A stretch of DNA of 64,000 bases from Monosiga brevicollis MX1 (lineage: Eukaryota > Opisthokonta > Choanoflagellata > Craspedida > Salpingoecidae): positions 256,012-320,011 of the forward strand of contig NW_001865070.1 in assembly GCF_000002865.3 (NCBI RefSeq). The letters run 5' to 3'. Positions within the stretch are counted from its first letter, which is position 1, and each line of letters begins with the position of its first letter. The notes below the pieces were generated by a model, which was not told the DNA's origin, ran no database searches, and was given only the letters and a program-made list of their open reading frames with translations. The position numbers and the translations under genes were made by a program. Shown here one piece after another: positions 37,701-50,400 of this stretch.

Positions 37701-39340
37701 AACACATTGCGTTGACATATCCGGTTTCAAGCGGTGCATTCGGGGTCCTGCGACTCATGGTGGCTCGCCAATCCGTGATAGGCCACGGAAGCGGCAAGTT
37801 GTTTGTAAAGAAGAGTGATGGAACCTTCAATTTCGACGTGGATGCTGTCAAAAACCCGCTGACGGGCAATCTGGTACGCCAAAACGCCGGCTAGCTGAGA
37901 CATAACAACCCTCCCCTCCACGAGAGAGAAAAAAAAAAGAAATTTCTGGCGCTGGGCTTATTCTCTGGTTGAGCAGATTGACTCGTACTATCTACCGGGC
38001 GAAACGTGGGATTCCAAGTTTCCCGGCATCGGGTCGGCCTACGAGGAGTGCCGTGCTGAGTGCGTGGGCATTTTCCTGGCGGTACAGCCACGTGTTCATG
38101 AGATCTTTGAGCTGGATGCAACTATCGCACCCGACGTAAGTCTGGAGCAGGGCTGATGCTTTTTCAGTTTGGAGTGGCGCTGCGTCCACTTGAATGAGGC
38201 CAACCGAACGCTTTGGTGGTGGGTGCTGGATTACTGCTCATGGCTCTTGTACTCGGCTGATGCGCAGATGTGGTACATCAACTGGCTGGATATGGCCCGC
38301 AAGGGCTTGTTGGCTCTGCAGTACTTCACCCCCGGCAAGGGGTTGTCGGGTTGGGGCCAAGCGCACATGATGGCCCGCTACGTGATTATGAATGTGCGTT
38401 TCAAGCGGGCGGGCTACGGCGCTTGTGGCTGCTCAGACGGGGTTGCTTGATTTGGATTTGTTGGTGCAGGTGATGCTGGAAGCCGGTGAGGACTTTTTGA
38501 AAATCGTGCGAGGCGACCCTGACCAAAGCACAGGACAAGGCACCTACGTGGCACTGGACCGCACCAAGGTTTGACCCGCTGCTTAAGAAGGTGGGCTCAG
38601 ATGCGGGCAGGCTGATGCTGACTTGTGGTGTTTGCGCTCGACGTGGGCACAGATCATGACGGTTGGCTTGACGGCCGTGGGAGCCTTCTTGCAAAAATTG
38701 CAAGTTTACAAGAGCACGGGCGGTGTGTAGTGCTGACGAGTTTTCGATGGGGGCCCTGGAAGATCACAAGACTGAGACGGGATGCTTATGGGTGGGCTTG
38801 ATTATGTCTCAGATTTCGAGGGCGGCCGTGCGCTTTTTGCCAAGTACGCCACGGTGACAGAGGCGCACCTGGAGCTGCGGGATGAGGTGCGTTGGGTGGA
38901 AGAGAACGGCGCACACAATAAGAATGTTAATGTCATTGACAACCATCTCTCAAAAGCCGAGCAGGGCACACCCGCCTCTGAAACCTTTGTTGCCGACTGC
39001 CTTTGTCATGATATGCTTGTCGCTTGGCATGGCTGTGTGCATGATGCAGGTGATTGCCAACCGCAAGCCTCGCAAGTTGGTCGTACAGCACAACACGGCG
39101 CTCACGGATGCCAGCGTGACTATCCAATCTTATCCCGCCACCTGCGAGGTGCGTGCACTTGCCGGCGCTTGTTGGCACTCGGACGATTTGTGGGTAGCAC
39201 TTGTTTTGACCAAAGTGGTGGGTGGTGTCGTTGTGTTACAGGGGTTGATTGCTTCTGTCTGCGACCGATACGGCACCACATTTGACGAGGACCTGCATCG
39301 GGTCTGGGAGGCCCAATTCGCCTCGGAACTTGAAGCCTAA
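34772..39340 (+). CDS. DPP3: Dipeptidyl peptidase III (M49 zinc peptidase)
   Basis: Cytosolic metallopeptidase removing dipeptides from the N-terminus of short peptides. The start [20 protein letters not shown] aligns with the start of human DPP3, and the gene ends with a stop at 39338-39340. About 20 exons. Conserved blocks in order: [157 protein letters not shown], the zinc motif [12 protein letters not shown], the second metal motif [33 protein letters not shown] and [13 protein letters not shown]. All metal ligands (two His, one Glu of EECRAE) and the catalytic Glu are present. Length (about 700-730) matches the family. Confidence 0.96.
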
Positions 39341-40858
39341 GCAAAATTTTCCCCGGCAACCTCCGGCAACCTCTGGCAACCGAGCCCATCACGTTCACTT
39401 CATTCGCCTGCTGTAAAATTTATGACCGTTACAAATAATTTTCCTGAATATGATTTTATTCATAATTTTCAGCTCTGATCTATACAAAAAGATTTCCCAC
39501 CATAATTCAAATCCCCGGGCCAAATTGAAAGCTCGGCGGGGTTTGTTGTAGCTACCGGAGAGGGGCTGTGGGGACGAATAGAAACCCTGCCATAGCTAGC
39601 AATCAATCAGTCACCTGTCGAATCTCCCGGTCACTCAGTAGGGGAGGCATGCAATCCGTGCATGTCACAACAGATCAATAATGGAAGTGACGCCAATCTG
39701 GGATGTGACACTGATTTGATGCGTACCGGGTTCGACCTGATACGAATTCACAAACGGCAGTCGCCGCTCTCACCTTACGCCTTGACAATTTACAAGCACA
39801 AGCGAGACGCCCTCCCTCTTCCTACCCCATCCCCTCCCTGAAAAAAAAGCAAACACACAGAGACCTGCCCCAACACGAAAGAACAGATCTCGACGACAGC
39901 ACGAGCGAACATCAAAGAGAGAAACAGAGAGAGAGAGTGTGTGTGTGTGATATTTTCTTTTTGCCAAATTTTGGTTCAACCGTCAAACCCAAAGTGCGCC
40001 CTTTCCTCCTCCTCCCTTCCTCCTTCTCCCTTCCTCCTCGTCCTTGCTTGCACCCTCCCTCTCCTCCCCCCGCAAACACATACGTGCGTGCGTTCATACG
40101 CAAGCTGCTCGTCTTGGTGTGGATGTGCAGGACAAAGACGGGGGGTGAATCTCGTGTGTGACGGGTCCTGACTGATTTTTGCACAGCCGGAATATTTGCT
40201 CCTTTGCTGCCCACACACACACACACAGACACACGTTTGGGTGGCCCTTGCCGGGTTGTGCCCGCTGCCTCTTTGACGACTCGATCCATCCACATCCACT
40301 TCTTCCCCTCCCCCACCCCACCCTTGAGCGTCACACCATCTGACTTTCCACCTCTGCCCTTCTCGTCTCGGGCCGATCACAAAAACAACCAAAAAACCGG
40401 ACCAAACCGGATCTGTTCTGCGCTTTCCAAGCGCTGTGACCTCCCACCCTTCCTGTAAACCGTCCGCCCCATCCTGTCATTGCGGCTGTGTTCGGTTTTT
40501 CTGCCCCAGTCCCCTTCAACCGCACCACCGTACCTTCATCTCCACTTTGGACCTGCTCGGCGTCGGCCTGGCCATCAACTGTGTGCGCCCACGTCGATTG
40601 CGCGCGCGTGCTCCCTGCTCCTTTTCCTTCCCAGGATTGAAGAGCAGTCCCAGCTTTCAGCTGCACCCGCCCGCCTGCCATCGGAATCGCCGAGCACCTG
40701 TCACCCGCGCCTCTTGCAGGCGTTTATTGACTGGCTGCTCGTTGAACGTGCCCGCGTGCATCTTTTCCTCGTCCCATTTTTCTTGGTCTCAGGGACCACA
40801 TCAGTAGTCTCGTTGCCCGTCGTCCCGCAGTTTTCCCCAAGACAGTCGGATCGGCACG
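39341..40858. other. Long intergenic region upstream of WEE1
   Basis: About 1.5 kb. It has an AT-rich block at 39410-39470, a small tandem CCTCCGGCAA/CCTCTGGCAA repeat at 39353-39380, a GA/TG microsatellite at 39918-39949 and a long CT-rich stretch at 39990-40080 and 40300-40560. The pyrimidine-rich part probably covers the WEE1 promoter and 5' leader. Open frames here lack motifs. Confidence 0.55.
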
Positions 40859-43580
40859 ATGGAATCACCCGCAACTCCATTCAAGGCGCCCCGCTCCCGC
40901 CTGCGCAATCTTGAACACACCGCCCCCTTATTCGGTGTGGCCCGTGATAGCCATGACAATGGCCCTCTGGGCTTCCCCTCAGCGCTCGAGGCCGATTCAG
41001 ATGACGGCGACGTCTTTGGCCGCTCACCACCCCACTTCGCTGGTAACGCTGACATGGACATGGACTGGGACGATGGCATGGCCACGCCCTCCCCCGAACC
41101 CTTGAAACACTTTGATTCTCTGCGCTCGCCCCAGGCCCTGCGCTCGCCCCTGGCACAGCTCAACCCACCACACCAACTCACCCCGTCCGACATCAACTCG
41201 CCCATCCCCTTTTGCCGCGCCAGCTCGAAGATTCGACTTGCCCCAAATCCAGCCACCCCACGCTCGCTCCTGCAGAGCTTTCGCTCCCAAGCCCAAATCG
41301 GTGAGCCGGTGCAAAAGACCAAGCCCCCGGTCATTTTGGCGGGCAGCCGCCACCGCCAACGCCACCAATTGGCGACTGCCAACACCACCGACGAAGAGGA
41401 CGAGTACGAACTTAACGAATTTGACAGCTCTGCCGACAGCATCAGCCTCTCCGTCCATGACACGGACTCCGACGCGGATGACGTCTTCCTTCGCCCTCGC
41501 TCCGCGCGCCGCCCCCGCAACGCAATCCCCCACCACCTTCGCAGCCAGGGCTTGCAGACCCGCAGCCTACCTGCCTCCCGACCATCGAGCGCGCAGGCCA
41601 ACGTCAATCCTTTTAAGCGCTTCCAAAGTCAAAGCTCCAGCGAACAGGACGGTCAAGGCAAACGTTCCGTCATTGAGCGATCGACTGACTACCCCCTCCC
41701 AACCAAGGTAGCCCATATCCTCATTCTCACGTACCGCCCCAATTGCTTTTTCATCTTGCCACTGTACCTCTTGTGCCCAAGGCTAACGTCCGGTCCACAT
41801 TCGTGTCATGTTCACAGAGTGGTCGTTTTCAAACCCAGCAAAATATCTCACGCTTTGCCGAGGAGTTTTTGCAAAAGGCTGTCTTGGGCAATGGTGAATT
41901 CGGCACCGTGCTCAAATGTGTCAACAAGCTAGGTACGTCGCCCGAGTGTACTTTCTGTGCTTGTTGACCTGTTGGCCTGGCTGCTTTTAGCCACGCCACA
42001 GCTACCAGCATGCCTTGCATGTTATTCTCATGTGCATGGGGATCAAAACATGTGTTCCTACACGGTAGATGGTATCGTGTACGCCATCAAGCGCAGCAAG
42101 CACAAGATCAGCAGCATGGGTGATGAGTACGTGGTCAACCCCCTTATTGCTCAATGATGTTTGCAATTCTGCAGCATTGTGCTTGTGCCCACATCTCATT
42201 CCGTGACTTTGCCGTCGGCATCTCGACAGGCAAGCCCTGTTGCGCGAGGTCTATGCACATGCCGTTATTCAGGACCAGATGCACATTGTGCGCTACCACT
42301 CGGCCTGGGAAGAAGACGATCACATGCTGATTCAGAACGAGTATTGTGATCAGGGTAGCTTCAATGCCGTCATTGCCCAACATCGCGCGGTCAATGCCCG
42401 AATGAAGCAGGAAGACCTCTGCAAAATGCTCCGACACATTGTACGTGTTTCTTTCCATGGTTCCGTGTTGTCGTTCTGCGTCGCCTGCAAGGCTCGCATG
42501 TTACAGATTTGGCGTCCTTGTTGAACTCATTCCCATCTTGTGTCATGCTCATCCCTGGCGGCTTCCTCTCCATCATTGCTAGAGTCGGGGGCTGCAATCC
42601 CTGCATCGCAGTAAGCTCGTTCACTTGGATGTCAAGCCCGCCAATATTTTTCTCAAAGTGGATGAGAGCGCTTTCCCTGAAGGCCAGCGCCCTAATCTCA
42701 AGACACCCATGGGCTTGGTACGATTGAATCGAATTGGCGACCAGCGTGCAACCAGCGTGCAACCATTGTGCAACTCCCCCTCATCTGTCTCATGCTTTTT
42801 TCTCGGCGCTTGATTTGCCCTGTTTGACCTTAGCCCATTTTAACACACACCATCTTCAAGCTGGGTGATTTGGGCATGGTCACCCGAGTGTCGGATCCTC
42901 ACGTTGAAGAAGGCGACTGCCGCTACTTGGCGCCGGTACGTCCATCTCCCCTTGTGTCTCTTAGTCCAATTTTTTATTTCTTTACATTTGTTTTATCATA
43001 CTTTGATAACTCTGCTGTTCTGATCGCCGCTGACTGGTTTGGGTTGCTTGACGATGTGTTTTTGGTTGGTGCGTGGTGCAGGAATTGCTGCAGGATGATC
43101 ATCGTGACCTGTACAAGGCCGACGTCTTTTCTCTGGGCGTCTCAGCCTATGAAGCCGCGACGGGTTTTGAGCTGGAGAACAATGGACCTCAATGGCAGCA
43201 TCTGCGGTCGGGACGAGTCGAGCCCGTGCCTCACCTGTCGGCACAGCTCAACGAGCTACTGTGGGCCATGCTCAACCCAGACCCAGCTGCGCGACCCACC
43301 ATCACGATGGTTCTCCAGCACCCTGCCCTCTTGCAGGAGGAAGGATTGGAGACGGACACGGCCCGTCTACAGGCAGAGCTCCGGGCTGAACGCTCGCGTA
43401 ATCAGCTGATGCAGCAGTAAGTTTGAGATGCGGCATTCAAAGCTCGACGTCCCGTTTGTGTTTGTGCTCCTCCCGCTCAATTTCTGCAATCTCCGTGGTG
43501 TTTGTAGGGCCTTGGAGCATTTGAAGAAAGGCTCGCGCACGGCAGATCGAATGCAACGCAAGGCCTCCTGCTCGTTCTGA
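40859..43580 (+). CDS. WEE1: Wee1-family protein kinase
   Basis: Nuclear kinase that phosphorylates the inhibitory tyrosine of CDK1 to hold cells before mitosis. Exon 1 (40859-41707) encodes a 283-residue Ser/Pro- and Asp-rich N-terminus with many SP/TP sites (MESPATPFKAPRSR, SPSPEP-like), the expected regulatory region for CDK and Polo control. Exon 2 (41818-41932) begins the kinase: EFLQKAVLGNGEFGTVLKCV (Gly loop), then DGIVYAIKRSKHKIS (catalytic Lys), LREVYAHAVIQDQMHIVRY, MLIQNEYCDQGSF, KLVHLDVKPANIFLK (catalytic loop with HLD), FKLGDLGMVTRVS (DLG instead of DFG, as in Wee1) and EEGDCRYLAPELLQ. The last exon is 43508-43580. The EGD of the activation segment is the Wee1 rather than the Myt1 form, and there is no membrane segment. 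Confidence 0.97.
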
Positions 43581-44492
43581 CCTCAGCGTGCTCTTGAGGA
43601 ATGTGGGGATTGGATGAAACTGAGATTGACCCTTCATCCTTTTTGACTTCGTTCTTTTTCTTTTAATTTTTGAGGGCGAAGGGGGGTTTATTTTGGGTTT
43701 GGTAGTTCCGACGCGTTTAGTAATAATATTGCAAGCCTGCTTTTTTTGGGTGTGTGTTTGAGTGAGCTGATTGAGTGCGTGCGCGTGTGTGCAGACGAGC
43801 GCTTGGTTGATTTGAGGGTTTTAATTTTTGTACATGTGGTTTGTTTGAGGCGAGAGTGTAGAAAAAGGTCAAGTCTCCTCGATGCGAGGGCTTGAGCATG
43901 AGTGGAGCCTTCAGTGCGTCTTTGCCCTGAGATGGTTGTTGTTGTTGTTGTTAGCCGATCGATAGTCAAGAAGACCAGAGACAGATTGTATGTTTCATCG
44001 TTCAACTTGTGTGCGTGCGTGTGTATGAACGGAAGACTTGTTTGTGAAACGCCGCCGTGATGGTGGTTTGAAAGACACCTTTGTAAATTCACGTATGCTA
44101 TGATTGACAAAACAAACCGCGCGGGCACGACAGCACATTTTGGTCTCACCAAGTGTCAGCTGGCAACAGGCCCCCATGGCCTCGGTCCAGCAGAGACGAG
44201 AAATAGAGCTTTTGAGCGAAGCGAGACGGGGTTTAAAAGAGTAGAGAACGAAAAGATTCAAAGACGATGGAGGAGCAGAGATGGAGACAAGCAGAGCACG
44301 GCTCTCATGAGATCTCGATCCATAACAACAAAACACACTTTTATCTCCCTTGCATGGTTGGGACTCTTGGTCCAACCGATTGCACCATGTGCGGCAAATG
44401 AATGTTGCGCCTTGGCTTATGGGTTGACATTTTGGGAGTGCTTGAAGCTCAATATAGTTCAGGCCGATGTGAATGTGGTGGGAGCTAGTGGG
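43581..44492. other. Intergenic region between convergent genes
   Basis: T- and TTG-rich sequence downstream of WEE1 with a (GTT)n run at 43936-43953 (five units). I see no coding frame with motifs. Confidence 0.55.
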
Positions 44493-45171
44493 TTAAAGTA
44501 CACGGGCCAAAGGCATGAGCTTTGGGCTGGCAGGCTGGACAGGCGAGCAGGCGCAGACGTGTCGATGCGAGATCACAAACAAACCTCCCAGGGTGGTGCC
44601 ACCGGGGCGGGCAAAAGGTTGGCGCTCATCGATGGCGCGGATAGTCTCAGCCCACACGATGCGTTGGTCACGAGTATTGCGAGCCATGACGATGGCACCC
44701 TTGTCCTTGTCTTCCAACAGCAAAAAGGCGGGTGAGCAGAACAATCCTTGATGCAAAGCTTGTTCGACTCGAGCAAGCCAGGCTGAGCTCACCTTCACGG
44801 ATAACCTCGGCACCATGAGCGCGCAGCTCGTTGATGGTGCGGGTCTTCATTTTGCGCGCACGCTTGTTGGAAGTGCGCGCGTGGCTTTTGGGGTTGCTGC
44901 GGTTTTGCTGGGCCAGCGTTGCATCGTTCGGCTGGACCAAGCACGTCGTCATGTGCAAAACAGAAAATGAGGATGACGGCACAGAAAAGGCGCGGGAAAA
45001 CTTGCACAGTGAGGGCAGCGTGCCAGGATAAAGACATACCTCGGCCTTGGCCTTGGCAGCCTGCTGTTGGCGCTTCATGACACGGGTGCGCTGACGACGC
45101 TCCTGGCGGACTTGCTCCGACTTTTTCTTGCTGCCGAGGTTGAAGGCCCCCATGCCGACGGTCTGTTGCAT
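44493..45171 (-). CDS. Small, very basic protein of unknown function
   Basis: Three exons join in frame: 45171-45040, 44931-44793 and 44710-44493, about 162 residues. The first exon is strongly basic and predicted helical (GSKKKSEQVRQERRQRTRVM, KRQQQAAKAKAE), the second continues with SHARTSNKRARKMKTRTINE and LRAHGAEVIRE, and the third has DKDKGAIVMARNTRDQRIVW, ETIRAIDERQPFARPGG. The composition is that of nucleolar or ribosome-associated proteins, but I do not recognise a family. The last 35 codons look less constrained, so a further intron after TTLGG is possible. No signal peptide or membrane segment. Confidence 0.68.
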
Positions 45172-46427
45172 TGACAAATGATGGATGATGAATCGACCAC
45201 GTTGAGCATATTCGAGAGCTCACGCGCTATCCTTGCCCACTTATCCACAAGTCACGACACGCACCTATTCAGAGAGATAAAGAGCGAAGAGAGAGGAGAG
45301 GAGAGGCGAGGCGAGGAGGAGGGAAGAGGACGATCCGACCCCACAGCCCAGACAGATGAGCACACGTCGCAGCTTCAGCTTGAAAAGAGAACAAGTGACC
45401 AAACGACCGCGTGCTCGCTCTCTCGCTCTCTCGCTCTCTCTCTCTCTGAAGCTGCGACAACTTTGTCCGGTTTTATCTCTCTCGCTGCGCAAACGTGGGT
45501 AGGAAGGAGTGAGAAGAAGTTATGTATTCAGCGGTAAGAATTATACACTAAAAGTATGATGTGGCGAAACCAGTGAGATTTTCAAGCTAAAACGCCTTGG
45601 AAGGCCGGGCTGTAGTATTTAAGAGCCGAGGGGTGTTTTCACGATGTGGATGAAGCGGTTCTGTTTGTTGTTTCAGTGCTGGCAAGTTCACAGAAGTAAA
45701 ACTTTTGGCTATCAACATGGATTTGCGAAAGCAGTGAGCTGTCCATCTCCTCTCTCTGCTGGAATGGAATGTTGTGTTGTTACTGGTGCTGGGAGGAGGG
45801 AGAGGCGGGGAGCTCCTTCGCAAATGGCGGCCATGACTGTTTCGGTTTCGGTATCAATTGGCAGAGTGGCCATGGGCGAGAAGAATCCATCTCTGTGGAA
45901 AAAACAAAAGTAAGAAGAGCTGATGAAAATCGTGCCAAGGGGGCTCAAATGGGATTCACAGCCACACAGAGTGAGTGGCCAAGTAACGGCTTGTCGGACG
46001 CGAGCAGGATGCACGCGTCAATCACGCTAAAAACTAAAAAAAGAAAAGAAAAAGAGTCATGTCATGTCAAAAGCAAAACTGGCTCTCAGTGTGTGCCTTC
46101 AGAAGCCGCAGCAAAGGGACCGGAATCCAGAGGCCACAGAGCACAGCAAACAAACCCTTTCAAAACAAAAACAAAGCTGAAGTATCAGTTAAAACGCCAA
46201 TGCCACATACCGCCAGCAAGGCAGGGTGGTGACCACGGCTTCAAACACATGCATGCCCTTACAAACCACGGGCAAGATAAAAAGATAATGGAGACAGGGC
46301 AATCAAGACACGGGCTCAAATAGAACACACACAAGCTGAAGAGCAGCAAGCGCTCAACATCAGAACAACGGACATGGCATGCGCCAGATGGATGGCCATC
46401 AAGTCAAAAGCTTGACCATGATTTGGT
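45172..46427. other. Intergenic region
   Basis: Upstream of the basic-protein gene. Contains the inverted repeat and GA/CT tracts listed separately. From 45540 to 46427 several short open frames exist without motifs; no gene called. Confidence 0.5.
45366..45458. repeat. Inverted repeat with 13-base perfect arms
   Basis: GTCGCAGCTTCAG at 45366-45378 and its exact complement CTGAAGCTGCGAC at 45446-45458, 67 bases apart. Outside the arms, a GA-rich stretch on the left (from about 45271) faces a CT-rich stretch on the right (to about 45485), so a longer imperfect hairpin is possible. Confidence 0.85.
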
Positions 46428-46676
46428 TCAGGGTAGCGTTTCCAGATCAGCCTGCGCCTTGCGGCCGAGCTTGGGAAGCGACAGCTTGCGTCGTTGGTTA
46501 TTCGCACCCGAGAGGTCCCGACTCAAGGAGGCCTTGGCCTTCTCCTCCGATCCCGGGGCCACGTTGGCCTCCTCCTCATCATCGAGCATCGAGTAGAGCT
46601 GGTCCATGGTCTTGGGATCATTCAGCAGCGCCGACGAGGACGCCGCATTCACATCCTCACCCTGTGCCATCGCCAT
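46428..46676 (-). CDS. Small acidic/basic protein of unknown function
   Basis: Single-exon frame of 82 codons with ATG at 46676. The N-terminal half is acidic (DQLYSMLDDEEEANV), the C-terminal half basic (NNQRRKLSLPKLGRKAQ with RRKLS, a kinase-site-like pattern). No family recognised, and no membrane segment. Codon texture and the match of the start to the edge of GC-rich sequence support it moderately; an extra intron or a longer 3' exon cannot be excluded. Confidence 0.5.
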   Translation of the reverse strand: MAMAQGEDVNAASSSALLNDPKTMDQLYSMLDDEEEANVAPGSEEKAKASLSRDLSGANNQRRKLSLPKLGRKAQADLETLP

Positions 46677-47428
46677 TGTCAAGCAGCTTCTCCTTCTGAC
46701 CCGAGTTCCAAACACCACAATGCGTCTTGCGACCCAAACGGCTCTTTGACGCGATGCGCGCGCCACAAAAAAAACTCTGCTGCCTCCGCGAGAACAATGA
46801 ACAAAGTCAGAGGTACGAGCCACACGCAGCAAATTGCTAGAGACAGGGGGTGAAAGATATGGAAAACCAGAGATTGTGTGCGTCGTGTGTTGTGGAGACA
46901 GGGAGAAACAGACGGGAAACCAGAGAGACACGCTGACCAAGGGGACTTTAGAGAGAGCTACCCCAGCTCATCACTCAAAGAGAGCATACCCTCACGTACG
47001 AACAAAGCAACATTGTTTTAGCATGTGACCACAACACAAAGCGGAATGTCAGATTCAAAAGTCAGACAAAAAGTGGAGCAAATGGAGCAAATGGAGCAAA
47101 TCAAGCAGTCGAAATGTCAGATTATTGTGGCCGCGGACGAGCGCGACGAGAACCGGGACGAGAACACGGGCTCGACCCCTCCTGGGAGGTGAGCGCGCCT
47201 CAGCCTCAGCCTCAGCCTCAGCCTCAGCCTCAGCCTCAGCCATGTGTTTCTGGCTGTTGCCGCTGGGATGATGGACTGCCTGGGACACGGCGTTGTGGGC
47301 TTTTTTTTTTTTTTTTCCTTTCTTGTTTTCCTTCTTTTGCCGCACCTGGCTTTCCTGCTCTTTCTGCTTGTGTTCATCCACCGTGGTGCCCGTGCTCGTC
47401 CGCAACATAGCCAGGCCAACTTGACACC
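46677..47428. other. Divergent upstream region of the small protein gene and NAA35
   Basis: About 750 bases between head-to-head genes, probably containing both promoters. It holds four GGAGCAAAT-like repeats at 47075-47106, a hexamer array and a T run at 47300-47314. Confidence 0.5.
47189..47240. repeat. (CAGCCT)n hexamer array
   Basis: About eight perfect CAGCCT units on the + strand, about 190 bases upstream of the NAA35 start codon. Confidence 0.95.
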
Positions 47429-50400
47429 ATGGCAGCGACGACCTCAGACTTGCCACAGCCACCGCTGGCAGAGGCGGATGCTACGGATATCATGGATCTT
47501 CTCCGGCGAGCTACTGCAGGTCCGCGAGCCGCATCGCGCTGAATTTGCTGATGTTGCCCGGATCAACCTCGTCATTTGGAGTCCCGCCACCTTGCCTGCC
47601 CTTGGATAGACATGACCACTGACGAGCTGCTAACCAGCGACAACTTCACTTTTTACAAAGCTTTGACCTCGGTCGAGCTTGGCGACCCCCGTACCGATGC
47701 CGGCTGCAGCCAGCTTCTTCCCGAAAATGAGTGCAGCATCTCCCTCGAGGACGCACTATCGGTTTGTTTCCCAATCCAACACAAGGGTTGAACTGTCTGT
47801 GCGCTTCCCCTTTCCCGCCTGGCCGCGCCAGGGCCTCTCGCGTCTCTGCTCCTTCACTGCAACATTTGGCCATTTGACCTCCCAACTGGCTCCGACTGCC
47901 TCTTTCTTTTTTCCTGCGTGCGGACTGGCTTCCTTAGGCTGGCCTTCCCGTTGGAGAGTTCACTCCGCGTCAATACACCTACATCGCAGCGCGAATCCTT
48001 CAAGCCTATCTGGCTTGGCTCCGAGGTGCTCCCGTTGATTCCTGGCACGAACGACCAGCTCTGTCGCAATCCTCTTCCTCCTCAACCACGTTTGCCGGTT
48101 TTCAACACCCATAGGCAATGCCCTACCCGTCACCATCATGAACTGCATGTACCTCGTCAATGCTTCGTGTCTCGAGGATCGCTCGATGAAGGTGGGTCGG
48201 CGCCCAACCTGCCTTGAACCCGATTATCTCGCTAAGAATCTGGCCTAGTTTGACAACACCAACTCGATCGTACATTCCACAGCTCCTCTGCAGTGCTGCC
48301 GTTCGGCTTGTCATGCTGACCGTCGAGACTGTAAGCTTGTCTTCCCTGGCGGTTCCAATTGTAACGGCAGCGCGTGCGCTTTCAATACGTCATCGTCGTC
48401 GTTGTCGTTATATTCTTCATCGTGGTCATCACCATCTCAAGCGCGATTGTGAACCTTGCGTCACCTGCCCTCAGGCACGCCAGACAGGCATTCACTCGGA
48501 GGAAGATTTCAACCCTCAGCTTCATGGGATCAATGCTGCTCACATCAGCAAGAAAACGACTGGTTGGTACTTGACCACACTGCGCCAAAGTACCCACGGC
48601 CCATCAGCTTTCCTTCCTCTCTTTATCATCATGCTGCCCGCATGATGCACTTTCTTTAGCTCAATTTCTGCGAGCTTTGGCGAGTCAAACGGACAAAACC
48701 TTCCCGACTGATGATTCTTCGGACGGCCGCTTGCTTCTGCTCATGTGAGTGCGCGCAGCTCTTTGAGCTCGTTTGCCCTCTTGGGATGAACCACACCTGC
48801 CCGTCTCACGCATCTTGTTGCACGTAGCCTACGCACGCTTGGCTTGCTCTTGGACCTGATGGAAACCATCCATGCACCTGCGGTCTGTTCTTTCACGACA
48901 CCTCCGTATTCTCACGCTGTTCTACGCGCGCGCTTTCTTCTCCATTGCTTATCAAACTCTGCGTGGGTCCTGTGCTCACCCATGCCCTGCCTTCTCGACC
49001 TTTCCTGAATCGTGACTCAGGACCTCAAAGTGCTTGAATCATGCCTGCAAAAGCTGGATGATTTGGTCAAGGAACTCTTGACACTGGCCAATCACCTTGA
49101 ACATGTGCTACAAGACTCTGGCTTTCAACAAGCTCCCAAAGCCCAGCCATGGCAGGACCATGCTTTTCAGCACCTTCAAGCCAGCGGCCCCACACGCCAG
49201 CTCGACTCACTCACGGCAATCCAGGTCTGCAAACGCACCAATCTGACCAGCTGTTACCTCGTGGTTGACCTGCGCCCTGTTCATCCGACTTTGAAACGAT
49301 TAGGGACTTGAACGTTTACGTAATGACATTGGTGTCATTCGTGACACGGTCGCTCAATTTGAGACTTCAGGCGGTATGTGCTGTCAAATGTGCTCACAAA
49401 CTGTCACAGTCATGCTCCGCCAGCGCTGCAAACGCATCTCAAATCTGGATTGCTTGGGCCTGCGTTTAGAAACCCTGTCAAATATCATGCTGAGTCTCGA
49501 AGGCTTTCGTCAACGCCAGGCCAATTTTTTTGCCCGCATGTTTATCCGGCAAATCGTGCTGCCCAGCGATGAGCGCAAGCTTTTTGGCCGCTTGGACCTC
49601 AGTCGTCAGGTAGGCTACTCGATGCGTGGCGGAGACGGACCCAATTCCTTTGGTTTCTCAGCTTGCATCAACGACTCTTCTGTAGGTACACGAAGCCATC
49701 GTCAGTTTCAATGGCGCCTGGTGCCTTGTCCATAAGACAGAGTCAGTTGTTGTGTCGCCCTTCCTGGGACATCACCTGTTCCCCCCTTCCCGCTTTTGTC
49801 CCACATGTATGCACAACAGATGATGGCTGCCATTTTGAATTCTAAACTGCATGTTGTGGGCGGTATCAATATAGCCTGTCTGAGGAGGCGCAACTGGCCG
49901 TTCAAACCTTCTTGGCGGAAGCAGTCGAAACAACCATGGCCAAGATTAACCTCTGCTGCGAAAACGGAGGGCGCCAGCATCGCCGCCTTGCCAAGTAGGT
50001 ACCTCAGGTTGCCCAGCTGGGCCATCAATTGTCCCCTGGCGGCGGCGACGCCGCTGCCCATGCTGCCCCGAGCGTAAACGGGGCTGACCTCACATACAAT
50101 CCCTCACGTGCATAGATTCCCTTTTAAGCTGCAAGCTCTGTATGCTCGCGTACGTCCTTTTGCTCTCTTGTGTGATCCCAAGGCTGGGGGCGGCAACAAG
50201 GGGCTTTGTGACGCATGCGCCTTGCCCAACTTACCCGTGCTCGTTGCACGACTTGTGCCTCTCCGCAGGCCACCTTGACAGATGCCACCTGCCGGCACCA
50301 TCAGCCCAGCTCCGTTGATGCCAACCTAGTACGAGCGCATCATTGCTTCGTGTTTCATAGGCGGTGTTCTGCAACAAGTATATGCTCTCACCGCATGCGC

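Noticed and set aside
40436-40858. Open frames upstream of WEE1
   Set aside because: CT-rich leader sequence without motifs; the ATG at 40859 starts the recognisable Wee1 N-terminus.
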